Shown: positions 1 to 7,360, counted from the stretch's first letter. The stretch: DNA of 11,140 nucleotides from Eubacterium sp. UBA3782 (GCA_002368795.1 DFFG01000087.1:6819-17958), one strand, 5' to 3'. Numbers and translations: made by a program. The notes: generated by a model not told the origin, from the letters alone.

Positions 1-114
1 CGGTTCTGTAGAGGGGCGGCGGCAGTAATGCCAGCCGTCTACTCGACCTATCTGTCTGGTCATAGCCATTCTGAAGACGTTTTATGATGCACTATAAGTC
101 AAAAAACATCACTT

Positions 115-525
115 TTGAAATCTTGGATTGACCGCAGAGAAGAGCAAATCCAAAAGGCCGAGACCGCTGAAGCCAGGTACAGCGCAGAGCTGGACAAGGC
201 ACTGGACGAGTATCACGCTCTGGAAGCCCACGCAAAAGCGCTTGACCCGGAGGAACTGAAAACAGCCCGCCTCTCCCTCCGTCCGGAGGAAGAAAAGCGG
301 GCTGTTTCTAAGGTAGAAGATGTCTATGGCAACAGCTACGATTACGCCACGATGCGCGAGGCAAAGGGTCAGGTTGCAGATCTACTGGGAGAAGAGCCCA
401 TCGACAGCAAGCCGCGCTCCGTACGACGCGACTTGCAGCAGGCGCAGAAGAAGGTAAAGTTCCTGGAACAGGAGCCGTGGCAGCATTCTTCAAACAAGAA
501 ACAAGCAATAGATAAGAGCCGCTAA
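115..525 (+). CDS. Hypothetical charged, helix-rich protein; probably the 3' remnant of a larger gene
   Basis: I do not recognise this 136-residue product. It is rich in Glu, Lys, Ala and Arg with long stretches that look helical or coiled coil (about residues 5-45 and 100-125) and has a basic C-terminus; there are no Cys/His clusters, signal peptide or membrane segment. The only available start is a TTG at 115 with no convincing ribosome binding site. The same frame is also open from position 1 to a TGA at 85-87, and from 88 onward, so this may be the tail of a longer gene broken by that stop. Coiled, charged C-termini of this kind occur in large serine recombinases and in relaxases, so a mobile-element remnant is possible, but this is a guess. 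It converges on the AraC gene with only 19 bp between stops and no evident terminator. Confidence 0.4.
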   Translation: MKSWIDRREEQIQKAETAEARYSAELDKALDEYHALEAHAKALDPEELKTARLSLRPEEEKRAVSKVEDVYGNSYDYATMREAKGQVADLLGEEPIDSKPRSVRRDLQQAQKKVKFLEQEPWQHSSNKKQAIDKSR

Positions 526-544
526 TATCAATTCCAATATTGTC

Positions 545-1594
545 TCATCGACTGTTTTGATTGCTCTTTCGGAAGCGGACCGGCGTGACGCCGGTGTGCC
601 GCAGAAACTGTCTGTCAAAGTTGTTTACATCCGAAAAGCCGACCTCCTGCGCAACCGCGCGAACGGGAAGCTTCGTGTGAAGAAGCATCAGCTTCGCGTT
701 TTCCAGGCGAACGTATTGGAGATATTGCATGGGTGCTACTCCCATATAGCGCTTGAATTCGTGGGAAAGGTAATATTTGCTCAGCGAAACCTTCTCGGAG
801 AGCATATCCAGCGTGATGGGTTCGGCAAAATGTCGATCCATGTACTTGACAAGCCGGGAGATGCTGTCCGGGGTGGAATCTCCGCTGCCGGACTGATACT
901 TGAGCACCAGCAGATGCGCCATGATCTGGCTGATGTCATTGGAGACATGTAGCTGCTTGTACAGCAAAAAGTCCTGCCAGGCACGCAGCATCGCTTCCCA
1001 GGTCGTCTGCAGCTTGCCGTTGCGGCTCTCGTGAAAGCAGGGATTCCCGGATTTGTAGAACTCCTGAAAATGGTAGGCGGCCTGGGGACCGTCAAAATGC
1101 AGCTCCGCATGAACCCATCGTTCGCCTTTGGTGTAATAATGGTGTTTCTTTCGGCAGTCTATGAAGAAGCCATCTCCGGCTTTCAGCGTGTACTTCTGGC
1201 CGCCATACTCCAAAACGCCCTCCCCGGCGTATGTATAAAGGATCTCGTAGGAGGCAAAGTCTTCCCGCAGCGTATAATACCCCGGCCCGCACTCGCACAG
1301 AACGAATAACTGCGGCACATAATAGCGCGCCATGTCCTCTGCGCTGACGGGATAGGGGGGCTTCAGCCGTACCCGGCCGTCAAAAGCGAAGCGATAGGGC
1401 TTTTGCTGCTCGATCAGCTTATCCAATCGGCCCTGAATATCCGGGGCGTGTGCCGCCGCATGCTTCGATGCTCTCGACAGGCTTTGGTTGGAGATCCAGC
1501 TGTCGTTGAATTCTATGAATCGTATGTTTTCAAACACAAGAATCACCGCAATATCGTATGATTTTTCAGCAATCGGCACCGTTGACGACCTCAT
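545..1594 (-). CDS. AraC-family transcriptional regulator, cupin sensor plus HTH
   Basis: Likely the local regulator of the divergent sugar operon. The N-terminal half holds a cupin-like AraC ligand-binding fold (about residues 105-170, with a G-D-G-F-F-I turn near 140-145 followed by H151/H152). The C-terminal 100 residues (about 245-345) are a typical double helix-turn-helix, including a first recognition segment near 268-285 and the family signature around residues 316-338 (E-V-G-F-S-D, then G-V-T-P near 335). Family members usually bind sugars or glycan fragments and activate neighbouring genes; the ligand here is inferred to come from a rhamnose-containing glycan. Start choice is doubtful: the ATG at 1592-1594 lies inside a TATAAT -10 box and has no ribosome binding site. 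An in-frame TTG at 1424-1426, preceded by a weak AGGG, would give about 293 residues, a common size for this family. The HTH end is certain; the first 50-60 residues may not be translated. Confidence 0.9.
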   Translation of the reverse strand: MRSSTVPIAEKSYDIAVILVFENIRFIEFNDSWISNQSLSRASKHAAAHAPDIQGRLDKLIEQQKPYRFAFDGRVRLKPPYPVSAEDMARYYVPQLFVLCECGPGYYTLREDFASYEILYTYAGEGVLEYGGQKYTLKAGDGFFIDCRKKHHYYTKGERWVHAELHFDGPQAAYHFQEFYKSGNPCFHESRNGKLQTTWEAMLRAWQDFLLYKQLHVSNDISQIMAHLLVLKYQSGSGDSTPDSISRLVKYMDRHFAEPITLDMLSEKVSLSKYYLSHEFKRYMGVAPMQYLQYVRLENAKLMLLHTKLPVRAVAQEVGFSDVNNFDRQFLRHTGVTPVRFRKSNQNSR

Positions 1595-1610
1595 TATATC
1601 AAAATATACT
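1582..1610 (+). promoter_or_regulatory. Sigma-A promoter of the glycan operon
   Basis: The -35 is TTGACG at 1582-1587, the spacer is exactly 17 bp, and the -10 is TATACT at 1605-1610, predicting a start near 1617 and a leader of about 50 nt before the GGAGG at 1656-1660. It overlaps the leftward promoter almost entirely, so RNA polymerase can occupy only one at a time. The AraC protein probably acts here. Confidence 0.7.
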
Positions 1611-1621
1611 AGGAACTACAA
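1593..1621 (-). promoter_or_regulatory. Sigma-A promoter of the AraC regulator
   Basis: On the minus strand the -35 is TTGTAG (1616-1621), the spacer 17 bp, and the -10 TATAAT (1593-1598), predicting a start near 1586. The nominal ATG of the AraC reading frame overlaps the last bases of this -10 box, so translation must begin further downstream. The element centres are mirror images of the rightward promoter about position 1601.5. Confidence 0.65.
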
Positions 1622-1664
1622 TAGGAATTCGGTTCTAAAAAACATAAGCAAGATTGGAGGATCC

Positions 1665-2104
1665 ATGATGGACGCACAAATGCGGCAGATGGTGGACGCC
1701 ATGAAACAGGAGATGAGTCGGGCGGCAGGCTTCATGCGGCAGGAAAACGCCGGCGCAGCTGTCTCCGGCACGCGGATCGAATTGCCGCTCACCGGGAGAA
1801 CACTGGACGCGGTATGGTATCAGACGGAAGCTGAAAACGCACCGCTGAAAAGGATATTCTCCGTATAGAGGGGCAGGAGTACGGTCGTCGGCTCAGAGAG
1901 CAGGGCGTCGAGGTGGCTGAGGATGATCCCGCGGCAGGGATGCCTCACGGCTATTTTGAATATGGTTTTAGTGACGGAAGCGGCATGTCTGCAGGGTTCC
2001 TGCCGGAACCTATGAAGGCCATGATCGAAGACGGCTCCATGCGACGGGCAGCAGAGAAAACCCTCTCCTTCATTCGGGAGAGTTTTTATAGAGAATCTTT
2101 ATAA
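1665..2104 (+). pseudogene. Alpha/beta hydrolase (HSL/acetyl-esterase-like) remnant with central deletion and frameshift
   Basis: The first piece starts at ATG 1665 or 1668 behind GGAGG (1656-1660) and reads about 60 residues of a typical hydrolase N-terminus, up to the segment that normally precedes the first core strand and the oxyanion HGGG loop; it then hits TAG at 1866-1868. The rest continues in another frame from about 1850. It reads D-I-L-R-x-E-G followed by a G-R-R-L helix, then G-M-P-H-G-Y-F and a C-terminal helix, ending at TAA 2102-2104. These match the catalytic Asp and His regions of the family. The whole middle, including the oxyanion loop and the nucleophile GDSAGG elbow (roughly 170-200 residues in full-length relatives), is absent. 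An intact version might have de-esterified the operon's substrate. It is first in the operon, with the transporter start 18 nt past its stop. Confidence 0.7.
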
Positions 2105-2109
2105 TAAAT

Positions 2110-2114
2110 GGAGG
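2110..2114 (+). promoter_or_regulatory. Ribosome binding site that fixes the transporter start
   Basis: GGAGG at 2110-2114 begins inside an in-frame ATG (2108-2110), so that ATG cannot be its target. The third in-frame ATG, at 2123, sits 8 nt downstream of the motif, the ideal distance. Confidence 0.7.
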
Positions 2115-2122
2115 AAATGATT

Positions 2123-3481
2123 ATGCAACTCGGCAAAGTGAAATTCGGCACCAAACTCAGCATTCTCCTCGGCTTTCTGGGGCAGGCACTTCTGACCGGT
2201 CTGGTGGCCGGCTACATCACCTATTTCGGCACCGATATCGTCGGCGTCTCCGCGCTGGCCATGGGCAATATCCTGCTGGTATCGCGCATCTTTGACGGCG
2301 TCACGGACATCATGATGGGCGCGGTCATCGACAAGACCAAGAGCCCCCAGGGCAAGGCTCGTCCCTGGATTATCCGTTCCGTCGTCCCCTTTATTCTGTT
2401 TACCATTCTGCTCTTCTCCACGCCCGGTACCCTGCCCAATGGCGGAAAGATCGCCTGGATCTTCATCTTCTATAACCTCTATGCCCTGGGCTACACCGCG
2501 CTGGGCTGCGCCATGAGCACGCTGAACGTGCGCCTGAGCCGCGACGAGAAGGAAATCAACGGCATTTCCACCATGATCATGTTCGGCACGATCCTGGGCA
2601 ATGTCCTGATCAACGCTCTGGCCGTCGGCCTGCTGACCGCGCTCAGCAACGGCAGCGAGACCTATACCCGCGGCGCCTTCATGAAGCTGACCATCATCCT
2701 CAGCGCTGTCACGCTGGTCGGAACGCTTCTGAGCTATTTCACCACCAAAGAGCTCCCCGATATGGAAACTGTCCAGAAGAAGGAGAACACCAAGGAGAGC
2801 ATTCTTTCCCTGCTGAAGAACAAGTACTGGGTCATCCAGCTGCTCAACACCGTGATGATCTATCTGGGCCTGAACGCGCGTCTCGCGGCCATGATCTATT
2901 ACGGACTGTATGTACTGAACAATCCCGGTCTCATCCCCATTCTCGTCATCGCGGACAATGTCCCCTCCCTGCTGTGCATGCCGATCGCCCTGGCTGTCAG
3001 CAACAAGATCGGCAAGCGCAAGGCGGCGCTGGGCGGCCTGTGCCTGACGATGGTAGGCTTCGCCCTCATGTTCCTGAATATCCACAATCTCCCGCTGTTC
3101 GTGGCCGGCCTTGTGATCAAGGGCATCTTCTTTGCCCCGGTACAGGGTGCCAACAACGCCTTTATTGCCGACAGCGCTCTGTACGGCGAGTGGAAAACCG
3201 GCGTCAAGGCCGAAGGCATGGCCTACAGCGCCATCAGCTTCGCCAACAAGTGTAGCTCCGGTCTGGCCGGCGTTCTGGTGGGCTGGGTCCTTGCTGCCAC
3301 CGGTTATGTGGCCGGCGCCGCCACCCAGACGGCCTCCGCGGTCAATGGAATCATCTTCCTCTATATCGGCGTCACCTTCCTCTGCACCATCGGACAGATC
3401 ATCCTCTTTGCTCTCTACGATCTGGACAAGAAAATGCCCGAAGTGCGCAAGGCGCTCAGCGAGCGGGATACCGCCGACTGA
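2123..3481 (+). CDS. GPH-family (MelB-type) sugar:cation symporter
   Basis: A 452-residue, strongly hydrophobic protein with about 12 predicted membrane helices, the usual size for the glycoside-pentoside-hexuronide:cation symporter family. The hallmark of the N-terminal half is present: R-I-F-D-G-V-T-D-I-M-M-G at about residues 55-66 followed by the cytoplasmic loop D-K-T-K-S-P-Q-G-K-A-R-P-W (about 70-82), equivalent to the cation-site Asp region of MelB. A cytoplasmic central loop (about residues 205-230) with charged residues separates the two six-helix halves. It probably imports an oligosaccharide or glycoside with Na+ or H+ for the cytoplasmic GH78 and GH43 enzymes; substrate is inferred from context. 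An alternative upstream ATG at 2108 would add five residues but overlaps the ribosome binding site. A terminator hairpin follows 9 nt after the stop. Confidence 0.92.
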   Translation: MQLGKVKFGTKLSILLGFLGQALLTGLVAGYITYFGTDIVGVSALAMGNILLVSRIFDGVTDIMMGAVIDKTKSPQGKARPWIIRSVVPFILFTILLFSTPGTLPNGGKIAWIFIFYNLYALGYTALGCAMSTLNVRLSRDEKEINGISTMIMFGTILGNVLINALAVGLLTALSNGSETYTRGAFMKLTIILSAVTLVGTLLSYFTTKELPDMETVQKKENTKESILSLLKNKYWVIQLLNTVMIYLGLNARLAAMIYYGLYVLNNPGLIPILVIADNVPSLLCMPIALAVSNKIGKRKAALGGLCLTMVGFALMFLNIHNLPLFVAGLVIKGIFFAPVQGANNAFIADSALYGEWKTGVKAEGMAYSAISFANKCSSGLAGVLVGWVLAATGYVAGAATQTASAVNGIIFLYIGVTFLCTIGQIILFALYDLDKKMPEVRKALSERDTAD

Positions 3482-3489
3482 TTCATTCC

Positions 3490-3518
3490 AAGGGCAGGCC
3501 AAATGGCCTACCCTTTTT
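3490..3518 (+). terminator. Intrinsic terminator/attenuator between transporter and rhamnosidase
   Basis: AGGGCAGGCC (3491-3500), loop AAAT (3501-3504), GGCCTACCCT (3505-3514): a 10-bp stem with one C/A mismatch and a GC-rich core, followed immediately by a T run (3514-3518). It lies inside the operon, with the rhamnosidase binding site (GGGAG, about 3523-3527) and ATG (3537) right after it. There is no room for a new promoter, so downstream expression depends on read-through. Confidence 0.75.
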
Positions 3519-3536
3519 GTAAAGGGAGAAAACAGC

Positions 3537-6290
3537 ATGAAGATTGAAAACCTGAAAGTCAACGGTATCCCGGAACCTCTGGGCTACCGCTTCGACAAGC
3601 TGAGCCTTTCCTGGCTTGTCTCCGAGGCCAGAGGCAAAAAGACTGCTGCCGTGAGCGTGGACGTAGCGGAGGATGATCGCTTTTCCTCCCTTTGCTTTCA
3701 CACGGAAGGAGCCGAACTCTCCTGCGCGGATACCGCGCTAAGGCTGGACTTAAAGCCGCGCACGCGCTACCATGTGCGGGCAGCGCTATCTGACGAAACC
3801 GGCGATGGAGCAGAGGCGTTCACCTGGTTTGAGACGGGAAAACGGGACGAATCCTGGCAGGCAAGCTGGATCTCGACGCCGAAAGGCGCGGCTTTTCACC
3901 CGGTTTTCTCTCGTCACTTCCTCTGTGAAAAGGAAGTAAGGAAAGCGCGGTTATACGTCTGCGGGCTTGGCCTGTTTGAAGCAAAGCTCAACGGGAAAAA
4001 GCTGGGCGACGAGCAGCTTACTCCTTATTTCACCGATTACAGCCGGGAGGCACAGGTCATCACCTTTGACGTGACCGAACAGATCCATACGGAAAACCGG
4101 CTGGAGATCCTGCTGGGCAAAGGCTGGTATCTCGGCCGTTTTGGCATGGACGGGCAGGTATACGCCGACCGCTTTGCTCTGATTGCAGAATTGCGGATCG
4201 ACTACTGTGACGGCAGCAGCGATGTGATCGGGACGGACGAGAGCTGGCGTTATACGGCAAGCGACGTGGCTGACAGCGGCATATACGACGGGGAGACACT
4301 CGACCGCCTCCTCTGGGCGGAGAAGCCCCGCCCGGAAGGCCAGGCAGCGATCCTGCCCGCTCCGGTGCAGCTGACGGATCGAAGCAGTCTTCCGGTCCGG
4401 GTGACCGAGACCAGAAAGCCCGTTGCCCTGCTGCATACACCCGCAGGCGAGACGGTTCTGGATCTGGGGCAAAACTTTGCGGGCTGGCTTCGCTTTGAGG
4501 CAGACTTCCCGGCCGGAACAGAAGTCCGGCTGCGATTCGGAGAAGTGCTGCAGGACGGGAATTTCTATAACGGCAATTACCGCAGCGCTGTGGGAGGCTT
4601 TCGCTATGTTTCCGACGGGCGTCGGGAGACGGTAGAGCCCCGCTTCACCTACTTCGGCTTCCGCTATGTCCTGCTGGAGGGCTGGCCGGAGGCGCCGAAG
4701 CTCGAGGATTTTACCGGCTGCGTGGTGCATTCGGACCTTGAGCGGACCGGCTTCTTCGCCTGCGAAGTGCCGGAGGTGAACCGCCTGTACGAGAACACGC
4801 TCTGGGGTCTGCGTTCAAACTTTGTCGACATCCCCACAGATTGCCCGCAGCGGGATGAGCGTATGGCCTGGACGGGAGACGCGCAGATTTTTGCGCCAAC
4901 AGCTTCCTACCACGCGGATACCCGCGCCTTCTTTGCCAAGTTTTTGCGGATGCTGCGTGTGGAACAGGAGAAGCAGAACGGCGGCGTGCCCGCCTATGTT
5001 CCCGCCGGCCGGGCCTTCTGCCCGATCTGCTCGCTCTGGGGCGATGCGGCGACCTTCCTGCCGGACACACTCTGGCGCTTCTACGGCGATGACCAGCAGC
5101 TGAAGCTCTGGCTGCCGATGATGCGCGACTGGGTGGATTATGTGGGAGAGCGCATCAAAGAAGAAAACGGCGACGCTGTCGGCCTTTGGCGCCGCGCTTT
5201 CCAGTTTGGCGATTGGCTGGCGCTGGACGGGCGGACGGAGATGGACTTCAAAGGCGCGACGCCCGACGCCTATGTGGCGGGACTGTGCTATTACCAGAGC
5301 CTGAAGATCCTCACCGAGGCACTGGAGCGGCTGAACCTGGAGGAGAGCGGGAAATATGCGGCGCTGCGGGATCGGCAGCGGGCTTTCCTGCTGGACGAGT
5401 ACTTCACACCCCACGGGCACCTCTGCGTCAACACGCAGTCTGCCTTTCTGCTGGCCATGCGTTTTGAGCTGTATCGAGACGCCGAAACGCTGACGGAAGA
5501 TTTCGTCGCTCTGCTGAAGCGGGACGGATTTCGGATCCGTGCTGGCTTTGCCGGAGCGCCGGTCCTCTGCCAGATGCTCAGCCGCTACGGACGGCACGGG
5601 CTGGCGATCCAGTTCCTGCTGAACGAAAACTATCCCGGCTGGCTCAACGAAGTGAAGCTGGGCGCCACCACCGTCTGGGAACGCTGGAATTCCATCGATA
5701 CAGACGGAAGGATCAGCCCTGTGGGAATGAACAGTCTCAACCACTACAGCTACGGTAGCGTAGCCGAGTTTCTCTATGCCGATGTGCTGGGGATCCGGCC
5801 CTCGGAGCAGGGCTTCCGACAGGCGATCCTCTCGCCGAAGCCCGATGCCCGGCTCCGCCGCGTTGAGGGCAGCTACCGCTCTGTCTGGGGCGAGTATCGG
5901 ATGGCTTGGGAGATCCTCCCGGACGGACAGGTTTCGATCCGCTTCACCGTGCCTTTTGGCTGCACGGCTTTGGTCTCGCTGCCCGAATCCGGCAAAGAGT
6001 CCTTTGCCGTTTCAGCCGGGGACTATGCCTGCACCTATCTGCCCCAGCGGGATTTCCGCAAGCTTTTTACGCCGGACTGTCTGCTGGCACAGGTCTTTCA
6101 CCACGATACGGCAAAAGCGCTGCTGTTGAGCCTTCTGCCGGAGGCCGCGGAACTGGACAATCCCGGCGGCCATGAAAAGCAGATATCCGATCTCTTCGAA
6201 CTGGCGGCACAGGGCTGCGATCCCGGGAAAATAGGCGCCGCTGTAGGCGCGTTGTCGCAAATAAATGCATTTGAGGAGGATAGAGCATGA
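3537..6290 (+). CDS. Alpha-L-rhamnosidase, glycoside hydrolase family 78
   Basis: A 917-residue inverting exo-hydrolase expected to remove terminal alpha-L-rhamnose. Domain order fits the family: a fibronectin-III-like N-terminal sheet (about 1-100), a beta-sandwich with the G-L-G-L-F-E-A-K-L-N-G segment (about 105-290), a second sandwich starting with V-L-D-L-G-Q-N-F-A-G-W (about 305-400), the (alpha/alpha)6 catalytic barrel (about 405-750), and a C-terminal sandwich plus a helical tail. The barrel carries D435-C-P-Q-R-D-E441, then W445-T-G-D448, holding the conserved acids that include the general acid, and V-W-E715-R-W, the usual general-base motif, followed by S-L-N-H-Y-S-Y-G. There is no signal peptide, so it acts in the cytoplasm on imported substrate. 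The frame stays open upstream to 3132, but that part is a shadow of the transporter; ATG 3537 has GGGAG behind it. Its TGA overlaps the next ATG (ATGA). Confidence 0.95.
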   Translation: MKIENLKVNGIPEPLGYRFDKLSLSWLVSEARGKKTAAVSVDVAEDDRFSSLCFHTEGAELSCADTALRLDLKPRTRYHVRAALSDETGDGAEAFTWFETGKRDESWQASWISTPKGAAFHPVFSRHFLCEKEVRKARLYVCGLGLFEAKLNGKKLGDEQLTPYFTDYSREAQVITFDVTEQIHTENRLEILLGKGWYLGRFGMDGQVYADRFALIAELRIDYCDGSSDVIGTDESWRYTASDVADSGIYDGETLDRLLWAEKPRPEGQAAILPAPVQLTDRSSLPVRVTETRKPVALLHTPAGETVLDLGQNFAGWLRFEADFPAGTEVRLRFGEVLQDGNFYNGNYRSAVGGFRYVSDGRRETVEPRFTYFGFRYVLLEGWPEAPKLEDFTGCVVHSDLERTGFFACEVPEVNRLYENTLWGLRSNFVDIPTDCPQRDERMAWTGDAQIFAPTASYHADTRAFFAKFLRMLRVEQEKQNGGVPAYVPAGRAFCPICSLWGDAATFLPDTLWRFYGDDQQLKLWLPMMRDWVDYVGERIKEENGDAVGLWRRAFQFGDWLALDGRTEMDFKGATPDAYVAGLCYYQSLKILTEALERLNLEESGKYAALRDRQRAFLLDEYFTPHGHLCVNTQSAFLLAMRFELYRDAETLTEDFVALLKRDGFRIRAGFAGAPVLCQMLSRYGRHGLAIQFLLNENYPGWLNEVKLGATTVWERWNSIDTDGRISPVGMNSLNHYSYGSVAEFLYADVLGIRPSEQGFRQAILSPKPDARLRRVEGSYRSVWGEYRMAWEILPDGQVSIRFTVPFGCTALVSLPESGKESFAVSAGDYACTYLPQRDFRKLFTPDCLLAQVFHHDTAKALLLSLLPEAAELDNPGGHEKQISDLFELAAQGCDPGKIGAAVGALSQINAFEEDRA

Positions 6291-7360
6291 ACCAAGTTTA
6301 TCATTCCATCCGTCCCGGCCAGGTCTGGCTGGATACCGAGGGCAAACGCATCCAGGCCCACGGAGGCTCCGTCATGTACCTGGACGGCACCTATTACTGG
6401 TATGGCGAAAACAAGGAAAAGACAGACGGTGTAAGCGACGTCTGGCATTGGGGCGTGCGCTGTTACAGCTCCCGGGATCTGTACAACTGGACGGATGAGG
6501 GTCTGATCATTCCGCCTGAACCGGACGATCCGGATTCGTCTCTGCACCCGTCCGCCTGCATGGACAGGCCGCATATCCTGTATAACGCCCGCACGAAGAA
6601 ATACGTCTGCTGGCTGAAGATCATGAACCGGGACGGCAGCCAGTCCGAAACCGTGCTGACCGCAGATTCGATCCTCGGGCCCTATACGAAGGTGCGAGAG
6701 GGCCTGCGCCCGCTGAACATGAGCGCTGGAGATTTCGATTTGGCGGTAGCCGAGGACGGAAAAGCGTATTACTATTTTGAGCGCGTGCACAGTGAGACGA
6801 TCTGCGCCGATCTCACCGAGGATTACACGGATGTGACCGGTTATTACAGCACGCATTTTCCCCATGGCGCGCCTCCGGCAGTCCGGGAGGCAACCGCTCA
6901 TTTTCAGCGGAACGGCAAGCATTATCTGGTCACCAGCGGCACGACGGGCTATCTTCCGAATCCTTCGGAAGTCGCGATTGCCGACACCTGGCACGGCCCC
7001 TATACTGTGTTGGGAAATCCTCATCCTGACGATGAGAGTCAGACCTCTTACCACTCGCAGATCTCTTCGGTCTTTAAAGTGGCAGGGAAGAAAGACCTGT
7101 ACATTGCGGTGGCGGATCGCTGGTGTCCGGAAGAGATGGACGTTCCCTACGCTTTCAGCCGGGATATGTTCACCTATATTTTTACCGGCCGCGGTCATCT
7201 GATCCCGCAGCTGATCGAGCAGTACGGCATTATTCCGCCCAAAGCGGATGCGGAGCGGAACACCTCAATCGCCGACTATGTCTGGCTGCCGTTCCGCTTT
7301 GACGGTGAGATGGCCTATCTGGACTGGAAGGACGAATGGCGCATTGAAGACTATGAATAA
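6287..7360 (+). CDS. Glycoside hydrolase family 43 protein, exo-beta-1,3-galactanase-like branch
   Basis: A 357-residue, single-domain five-bladed beta-propeller enzyme without signal peptide, so cytoplasmic. Visible family features are A-H-G-G-S-V (24-29) and Y-Y-W-Y-G-E (36-41) in blade one, D93-R-P-H-I-L-Y-N (93-100), the general-acid motif R-E201-A-T followed by K-H-Y-L-V-T-S-G (211-218), and H-S-Q258 with D-R-W at 277-279. This layout matches the GH43 branch containing exo-beta-1,3-galactanases (subfamily 24) rather than the arabinofuranosidase/xylosidase branches; the subfamily call is from memory of motifs, not an alignment. Translation is coupled to GH78 by ATGA overlap, with AGGAGG at 6274-6279 giving a strong binding site. 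It probably trims galactose or another side-chain sugar after or before rhamnose removal. It is the last gene of the operon. Confidence 0.85.
   Translation: MNQVYHSIRPGQVWLDTEGKRIQAHGGSVMYLDGTYYWYGENKEKTDGVSDVWHWGVRCYSSRDLYNWTDEGLIIPPEPDDPDSSLHPSACMDRPHILYNARTKKYVCWLKIMNRDGSQSETVLTADSILGPYTKVREGLRPLNMSAGDFDLAVAEDGKAYYYFERVHSETICADLTEDYTDVTGYYSTHFPHGAPPAVREATAHFQRNGKHYLVTSGTTGYLPNPSEVAIADTWHGPYTVLGNPHPDDESQTSYHSQISSVFKVAGKKDLYIAVADRWCPEEMDVPYAFSRDMFTYIFTGRGHLIPQLIEQYGIIPPKADAERNTSIADYVWLPFRFDGEMAYLDWKDEWRIEDYE

Noticed and set aside
1488..1664. Upstream extension of the first hydrolase fragment
   Set aside because: It runs through the AraC 5' region and both promoters. The ATG at 1665/1668 with GGAGG is the believable start.
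3132..3536. In-frame 135-residue extension of GH78 into the transporter gene
   Set aside because: It is the +1 shadow of the transporter, rich in Pro and Ser. ATG 3537 has a proper binding site and begins the conserved N-terminal sheet.
2099..3562. A 487-residue minus-strand reading frame opposite the transporter
   Set aside because: It is antisense to a clear membrane protein gene. Its composition (Gln, Asp, His, Gly rich) is what the reverse of hydrophobic GC-rich codons produces, and it has no family motifs.
4815..5744. Long minus-strand frame of 309 residues within GH78, and a similar one at 6098-7198 over GH43
   Set aside because: Both are antisense shadows of genes with full catalytic motifs; no binding sites or recognisable domains.
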